From: Bacteriovorax stolpii
GTDB lineage: Bacteria; Bdellovibrionota; Bacteriovoracia; Bacteriovoracales; Bacteriovoracaceae
Reading direction: 5' to 3'
NCBI GenBank assembly: GCA_945885655.1
Contig: CAMCZE010000004.1
Location: 1 to 32,016, forward strand
DNA: 32,016 bases
The notes under the pieces were generated by a model. It saw only the letters and a list, made by a program, of their open reading frames with translations. It ran no database searches and had not been told where the DNA came from. This document shows positions 26,600-32,016 of the stretch, one piece after another. Positions within the stretch are counted from its first letter, which is position 1; every line of letters starts with the position of its first letter. The position numbers were made by a program, and so were the translations under genes.

Positions 26600-28424
26600 A
26601 GGCAAATTTCTTTTCAACTTTTTTCATCCTTCGTTCAATGTCCGACGAAGTTCTAAAAATCAAATGAACCGGCGTGTTCGTAAGATCAAATTCACGACGG
26701 ATCCCATTGACTAAATATTTCCTGTAATTCTCAGGAATCCCTTGAGACTTGTTACTAAAGAGTAGGAACGTCGGAGGACTCGTCTTAAGCATTGAAGCAT
26801 ATTTCACTTTGAAACGAACACCGTTGGTTTTTTTAATGACCACAGGGTTCTGATCAGTAAGATTCTGAAGGCATCTATTTACTGCACCTGTTGAGATCTT
26901 ACGGTTACGAACAACGATTGTTCGTTTGACGGCTTCACGAAGATAATTGATGTTACGGTTTTTCTGAGCAGAAATAGTCACTAGCTGACAAAAACCTAAC
27001 CAAGGCACATCATCTCTAAGATTTTGTAGCCATTCTTTTTTCTTTTTAGCATCAGCAAAAGTTTCTCTTAAGAGATCAATCTTATTTAGACAAATGATGA
27101 TGGACTTACCTTTTTCCAAAGCAATGTCACAAAGACGACGATCTTGGTGAGTAATGCCTAAGGTCGAATCTACCATAAAAAGCACAATATCAGATTCAGT
27201 AATTGAACGAAGAGAGCGATAAACTGATTGAGTTTCAATAAAACCATCAACAAGCTTAGACTTACGAATTCCAGCAGTGTCGACGATTTTTATCGAGCGC
27301 CAACGGTTGATCTGATGAGCATGCTCAAGATTTTCAACTTCTTCTGCCGGCCCATTCCAGTTTTTTTCTATTTCTGAAACGATTTGTTTTTCCGTAAAAT
27401 AATCCTCTCCTACATTAGACTCATCAAAACTAAAATCATTTGAACCTGTAGGTTCCACGATATCAGCGAATGCATCTTCAGTTGTTTGACCAAACTCTAA
27501 ATAGATTTTTTTCTCTTCTTCTGTTAAATCTTCCTCATCAACACTAAAATCTACATGTCCTGCATCTTGATACTGTTTGATCTCATTATAAATATCTGCA
27601 TTATCTTTTCTGAATGGATTTTCTTTCGAACTTAACATCTCAACATCTGGCCCAAAATAAAGGTCAATATAACCTTCAATAGGATCAACTGTCGTTCCAG
27701 CAATTTCTGAAACAAGAGCTCGCTGAGCTCCTACTAAACAATTAAGAAGAGTTGATTTTCCAGCATTTGGAGCACCGATAATGGCCACTGAAGAAACGAC
27801 ATCATGACGTGGGGTCACGCCTTTTTGCAAAAACTCCTCATCTTCTTGACCTTGGAACTCACGAGACATTTTTGTCAGACGTTCACGAAGATCATAAAAG
27901 CCACGGTTATGTTCAGCAGATACAATCATCATATCTTCTTCATCAAGGCCTAACTTATAAAATTCGTACTGATCTCCTTCTTGTTTTTCAGTGTCAAACT
28001 TGTTGAGGATGAGCCAAAAAGGTTTTTTAGTTGATTTGATATAATCACAGATGCCTTTGTCAAAAGGCAAAAACCCTTCTCGAACATCTACTATGAACAA
28101 TACAAGATCTGATTCATCAATGGCGATTTTTGCATGCTCTGCCATGATATTAAAAAAAGGATCAACGTTGTTTTTTTTACGTGCATCGATTTCTATCTTT
28201 TCGGGATAAAAACCACCTGTATCAACAAGAATAAGTTCTTCATGAATGGTTTCCCCTTCATAGACTTCATCCAACGTCATGATGCCGTAATGGCGGTCTC
28301 GAGTGACACCTGGCTGATCGTGAGTCATGGCCAAATGTTGTTTTTTCATCAATCGGTTAAAGATGGTACTCTTCCCGACATTGGGTCTCCCAATAAGGGA
28401 AACGACCAGAGATCTTTTATTCAT
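26589..28424 (-). CDS. der: GTPase Der with an unusual insertion in G domain 2
   Basis: Two G domains ([18 protein letters not shown] and [22 protein letters not shown]) and a C-terminal KH-like region ([10 protein letters not shown]). ATG 28424 overlaps the era stop by 4 nt. Confidence 0.93.
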   Translation of the reverse strand: MNKRSLVVSLIGRPNVGKSTIFNRLMKKQHLAMTHDQPGVTRDRHYGIMTLDEVYEGETIHEELILVDTGGFYPEKIEIDARKKNNVDPFFNIMAEHAKIAIDESDLVLFIVDVREGFLPFDKGICDYIKSTKKPFWLILNKFDTEKQEGDQYEFYKLGLDEEDMMIVSAEHNRGFYDLRERLTKMSREFQGQEDEEFLQKGVTPRHDVVSSVAIIGAPNAGKSTLLNCLVGAQRALVSEIAGTTVDPIEGYIDLYFGPDVEMLSSKENPFRKDNADIYNEIKQYQDAGHVDFSVDEEDLTEEEKKIYLEFGQTTEDAFADIVEPTGSNDFSFDESNVGEDYFTEKQIVSEIEKNWNGPAEEVENLEHAHQINRWRSIKIVDTAGIRKSKLVDGFIETQSVYRSLRSITESDIVLFMVDSTLGITHQDRRLCDIALEKGKSIIICLNKIDLLRETFADAKKKKEWLQNLRDDVPWLGFCQLVTISAQKNRNINYLREAVKRTIVVRNRKISTGAVNRCLQNLTDQNPVVIKKTNGVRFKVKYASMLKTSPPTFLLFSNKSQGIPENYRKYLVNGIRREFDLTNTPVHLIFRTSSDIERRMKKVEKKFASTK

Positions 28425-29386
28425 TTTTTCCTCCACACACGAGCTGAATTTTGTGTTCGTGGTAGGCCTATCTCATCTAATACGTAATTGTTATTAAACC
28501 ATTTTGGCGAAACTTTAACGTGGAGATTTAAATGCACCTTCCCACCTGTCATCGCTTCAATTTTTTTACGAGCATTGATCCCTATTTCTTTAATCACTGA
28601 ACCACTTCTTCCTACAACAATCGCTCTCTGAGAAGGACGGTTAACAAGAATAGAAGCAGAAATGTGCGAGGCACCAGGACTCATATCATCTTTTTTTACA
28701 TCTTTATATTCATCAATTACCACTGCCACTTCATAAGGAAGTTCCTCTTGCAAAAGACGGAATGCCTGCTCCCGAATGTATTCAGTGGCAAAAAATCTTT
28801 CACTCTTATTTGATACGTCACCGGCCGGATAAAGATGTGGCCCACTGATGGCCACGTCTTGGATAGCACCAGTAAGTTCGTGGATGTTATGTCCATCTTT
28901 GGCGCTGATCACAAAATGTTTTTCAATGCTTGGGCAAATTTCTTTGAGTTGAGCAACAATGGGAGCAACGTTAATAGTTTCTTTGTTTAAAAGATCGGCC
29001 TTTGTGAAGATAATCCATGTACGCCCAAGAGGAGCATCAAAGTTTTTCATAAACTCTTTAAATTCTAAAACCATATCAGTCATGAGGTCCACTAACACAA
29101 AGTTAATATCCACTCCTTCAGATCCCATTTGGGCCTGGCCATTCATACGTTTATTGATCTCCTGACTCGTAGAGTGAACTCCCGGAGTGTCGACTAAAAC
29201 CACTTCCGTGCGATCAATTGTAAAAGCACAATGAAAATTATTTCTTGTGGTCTGAGGCTTAGAACTTACAATTGAGAGATCAAAACCCAAAAGGTGGTTA
29301 ATGAAAGAACTTTTCCCAACGTTGGGTTTTCCTAATACGGCGATCATGATCGCTTTATTGTGCGGATGTTGGTCAGTTAATAACAT
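28421..29386 (-). CDS. era: GTPase Era
   Basis: [32 protein letters not shown] and the C-terminal KH domain [23 protein letters not shown]. Confidence 0.95.
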   Translation of the reverse strand: MLLTDQHPHNKAIMIAVLGKPNVGKSSFINHLLGFDLSIVSSKPQTTRNNFHCAFTIDRTEVVLVDTPGVHSTSQEINKRMNGQAQMGSEGVDINFVLVDLMTDMVLEFKEFMKNFDAPLGRTWIIFTKADLLNKETINVAPIVAQLKEICPSIEKHFVISAKDGHNIHELTGAIQDVAISGPHLYPAGDVSNKSERFFATEYIREQAFRLLQEELPYEVAVVIDEYKDVKKDDMSPGASHISASILVNRPSQRAIVVGRSGSVIKEIGINARKKIEAMTGGKVHLNLHVKVSPKWFNNNYVLDEIGLPRTQNSARVWRKK

Positions 29387-29397
29387 ATAAAATCTCC

Positions 29398-30147
29398 TTA
29401 AATGAGGTTCTGTTTTAGTGCAAGAGAGGCCAGCTCTTTTTCCCCTGTTTTTTTTGAGGGATAAATGCCAGACCCTAAAAGTATGTCGTTAACCCAGAGT
29501 TTAACTTCAAATCCGCCTTCAACGGGTAAAGATGTATATAATGGTAATTTTTTATATTTACCCAAACTCGCTTCCTGAAGTTTTGATTTAGCATCAAATT
29601 GCTCCAAAGCATTCATATCAAAGGCATCTGAACGGTAGGCCTTAAACAGGGCAAGGACCCAGAGACGAGCAAACTCTAAACCCTGGAAACGATACACCTG
29701 GGCCAGGAGCGCCTCAAATGTATCTGCTATCGTTGCGTCTTGCTCAAAAAGCTTACGTTTAAATTCGCCCTTACCCACAAGGATCAGCTGATCTAGCTTA
29801 ATTGAGCGTGCAATCTTTGCTAATGAACTTTCATTTACAAGTGAGCTTCTACGTTTTGAGAGACTCCCCTCTTTTTCATCTGGAAAACGATGGTATAGTT
29901 CGTCTGTAAGAATCAGTTGCAAAACGGAATCACCTAAAAACTCCAATTGCTCCTGATGAGGAATCTGGTATTCATGAGAAAAAGAAGTATGAATAAAGGC
30001 CTTCACTAACTCTTCTTTGGGAATAGTGAGATAATGGGTCTTTTTAAACGTCTCAAAATCTGGGTGTAGGAAACAGTGATTGAGTACTTCTGGATTACGC
30101 TCTTCGAGCAGAGTTTGTAATAAACTATGGAAGTGAGGATGTGACAT
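29398..30147 (-). CDS. rnc: ribonuclease III
   Basis: QLEFLGDSVLQL and IADTFEALLAQVYRFQG catalytic motifs plus a C-terminal dsRBD. The ATG at 30147 follows AGGTG. Confidence 0.92.
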   Translation of the reverse strand: MSHPHFHSLLQTLLEERNPEVLNHCFLHPDFETFKKTHYLTIPKEELVKAFIHTSFSHEYQIPHQEQLEFLGDSVLQLILTDELYHRFPDEKEGSLSKRRSSLVNESSLAKIARSIKLDQLILVGKGEFKRKLFEQDATIADTFEALLAQVYRFQGLEFARLWVLALFKAYRSDAFDMNALEQFDAKSKLQEASLGKYKKLPLYTSLPVEGGFEVKLWVNDILLGSGIYPSKKTGEKELASLALKQNLI

Positions 30148-30167
30148 AATCACCTAAGGTCGTCTAT

Positions 30168-30193
30168 CTTGAGTTCCCTCGGGAAGCCTCAAG
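30168..30193 (-). promoter_or_regulatory. hairpin in the rnc 5' leader
   Basis: Minus strand CTTGAG-gc-TTCC-cgag-GGAA-CTCAAG, ending about 20 nt before the rnc ATG. Confidence 0.55.
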
Positions 30194-30295
30194 CAAAATT
30201 AAATAACTGTTAGCCATTACTAATCGTTTTGGTTCAATTAAGCAATGCCGCAAAAGAATGAGGGTAGATTTTACGTTTAAAGTTGCGCTAAGTCA

Positions 30296-30643
30296 TTAGA
30301 TTTTGATTCGAGCATTTGCTTTACGAAGTCTTTCGGCCAGGGTTTTGACAAGAATATCTAACCACTTAGGCTGGCCTTTAAAGATATTATCAAAGGTTTC
30401 TTGGGGAATCACAATAAGCTCAGACTCAATAGTGGCCTTAACAGTCGCACTTCTAGACTCTTTATCTAAAAAAGAGATCTCCCCCACTAACTCTCCTGTA
30501 TAAACATGGCCTAAAATCACATCTTCGTTGCCTCGTTTTTTAGTCACCACTAATTGTCCACTTTGAACCCAGTACATGCTCCGGCTATGCTCACCCTCAT
30601 TAAGGAGAATTTGATTAGGAGATAGCTTAACAATGTTGGCCAT
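30296..30643 (-). CDS. stand-alone cyclic nucleotide-binding-domain protein
   Basis: 115 aa; VQSGQLVVTKK and GELVGEISFLDKESRSATVKA phosphate-binding-cassette-like motif. Start abuts the ABC-F stop (TAAATG). Confidence 0.85.
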   Translation of the reverse strand: MANIVKLSPNQILLNEGEHSRSMYWVQSGQLVVTKKRGNEDVILGHVYTGELVGEISFLDKESRSATVKATIESELIVIPQETFDNIFKGQPKWLDILVKTLAERLRKANARIKI

Positions 30644-32016
30644 TTAGTGTTCCCCGATGGAAGTAAGATATTCAGAGTATGCTCCTGGATAAAATGTTAC
30701 TCCGCCTTTATCAACTTCTGCAACCTGAGTTGTGAGCTGCTTTAAAAAATGCCTATCATGGGAGACAATGAGGATTGTGCCTTCATAATTTTTTAAGGCC
30801 TCAACTAAAACCTCTCTGGAACGAATATCCAAATGATTGGTAGGCTCATCCAGGATAAGCAAATTACAAGGATTGGTGAGAATCGTTGCAAGAATCAAAC
30901 GAGATTTTTCTCCCCCTGATAAAACAGAAACTTTTTTATCAGCATCATCACCTCTAAATAAAAAAGCGGCCAGAAGGTTTCTCATATAGCCATCTGATTT
31001 ATCTTTCACTCGATCTCTGACTTCATCAAAAACTGTTTTCTGAGGATTAAGCACATCCATAGAATATTGACTAAAATAACCAACCGTCACATTAGCACCT
31101 ATACTGACTGTTCCGGATGTTGCATCAGTCAAACCAGCGATACATTTTAGTAACGTAGATTTTCCAGCTCCGTTAACTCCAACGACGGCCACCCGTTCTA
31201 GTCTTTTCACCAGGCCAGTCACATTAGAAAAAACTTTTCTTTCTCTGCCTTCTGGCGTAACCCAAACTTTCATTAAACTGTCCATTTTCACCACATCGTT
31301 TCCAGAACGAGGAGGTTTAGGAAATTCAAAATGAATGGACTGATCTTCAGGTATAACTTCTATACGATCAATCTTATCTAATTTTTTTACTCGAGACTGA
31401 ACCTGGGCGGCATGTGAGGCACGGGCCGCAAATTTGGCAATAAATTCTTCTTCTTTTTTTAGCATGGCCTCTTGGCGCTCTGAACTGGCCACCAATTGCT
31501 CACGACGGATATCTCTTTCTTTTTCATAATAATCATAGTTTCCAGAATAAACCGTAATCGTTTTATGATTCACTTCAACAATCTTTTTGACTAATCCGTT
31601 CATAAAAATTCGGTCATGGCTTGTCATGAAAACCGCACCTTTAAAATTTCTTAACCAATTCTCCAGCCAAACAATAGATTCCAAATCAAGATAGTTAGTC
31701 GGTTCATCCATTAAAATAAATTCAGGGTTTTGTGCCAGGACCTTGGCCAAAGCAATACGCATTTTCCAACCACCGGAGAAGGCCTCCACTGGACGGCCGT
31801 GCTCTTCAGGTAAAATTCCCAACCCTGTTAAAACCTCAGCCGCTTGATACTCAATTTCATAACCACCAAGTTTTTCAAACTCCGTTTGGTAGTCTCCTAA
31901 TTTTTCTAAAAGAGCATCTGAGTACTCACCGTCTTCGAGTCGTTTTTCAATTTTTGATATTTCATTTTTCAAAAACCCCAAACGTTCATTTCCATGAATC
32001 ACTTCTTCTAAAGCAC
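30644..32016 (-). CDS. ABC-F family ATPase, C-terminal part (truncated by window edge)
   Basis: FSGGWKMRIALAKVLAQNPEFILMDEPTNYLDLES, GVNGAGKSTLLKCIAGL and LSGGEKSRLILATILTNPCNLLILDEPTNHLD. The first Walker A lies outside the window and the frame stays open to the edge. Confidence 0.92.
   Translation of the reverse strand, partial: ALEEVIHGNERLGFLKNEISKIEKRLEDGEYSDALLEKLGDYQTEFEKLGGYEIEYQAAEVLTGLGILPEEHGRPVEAFSGGWKMRIALAKVLAQNPEFILMDEPTNYLDLESIVWLENWLRNFKGAVFMTSHDRIFMNGLVKKIVEVNHKTITVYSGNYDYYEKERDIRREQLVASSERQEAMLKKEEEFIAKFAARASHAAQVQSRVKKLDKIDRIEVIPEDQSIHFEFPKPPRSGNDVVKMDSLMKVWVTPEGRERKVFSNVTGLVKRLERVAVVGVNGAGKSTLLKCIAGLTDATSGTVSIGANVTVGYFSQYSMDVLNPQKTVFDEVRDRVKDKSDGYMRNLLAAFLFRGDDADKKVSVLSGGEKSRLILATILTNPCNLLILDEPTNHLDIRSREVLVEALKNYEGTILIVSHDRHFLKQLTTQVAEVDKGGVTFYPGAYSEYLTSIGEH

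Noticed and set aside
28421-29386. Era G4 motif reads TKAD rather than NKxD
   Set aside because: T/NKxD variation occurs in functional GTPases and the rest of Era is canonical; not enough to call it unusual.
1-32016. CRISPR arrays, tRNA/rRNA genes, transposases, phage genes
   Set aside because: No regularly spaced direct repeats, tRNA-like intergenic segments or mobile-element proteins were seen. Intergenic spaces are short and mostly accounted for.

Overview
The window reads as chromosomal DNA from a low-to-mid GC Gram-negative bacterium. I infer a Bacteriovorax/Bdellovibrio-type predator (Bdellovibrionota) from the secretome-heavy gene content; no database search was possible.

Main content:
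- The start of rsmI (partial), a STAS protein, and a minus-strand translation block: HAD hydrolase - ffh - rpsP - khpA - rimM - trmD - SPOUT RNA methyltransferase - rplS - (gap) - rnhB - YraN-like ORF - small secreted protein.
- An accessory-looking middle section: dus, a 650-aa secreted protein, a 1768-aa cysteine-rich lipoprotein, a thioesterase/desaturase pair, several secreted proteins and lipoproteins including a tandem paralog pair, an EVE protein, and an M14 carboxypeptidase.
- A minus-strand rnc - era - der block, then yfgM - bamB separated from der by two inserted outer-membrane-type genes.
- At the right edge, a CNBD protein and a truncated ABC-F ATPase.

No tRNA, rRNA, CRISPR, prophage or transposase was recognised. 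I cannot name a single clear-cut new system.

The strongest non-routine signals are:
- Marked over-abundance of GGCC, tied to codon context.
- A ~112-residue acidic insertion between the switch regions of the second G domain of Der.
- An untracked 38-aa lysine-rich microprotein with its own terminator.
- A perfect 13-bp hairpin directly upstream of rimM, and a hairpin in the rnc leader.
- A YraN-like nuclease-fold ORF overlapping rnhB.
- Convergent gene ends that overlap in 4 of 5 cases.
- A giant Cys-rich lipoprotein with a possible LecA-like lectin domain.
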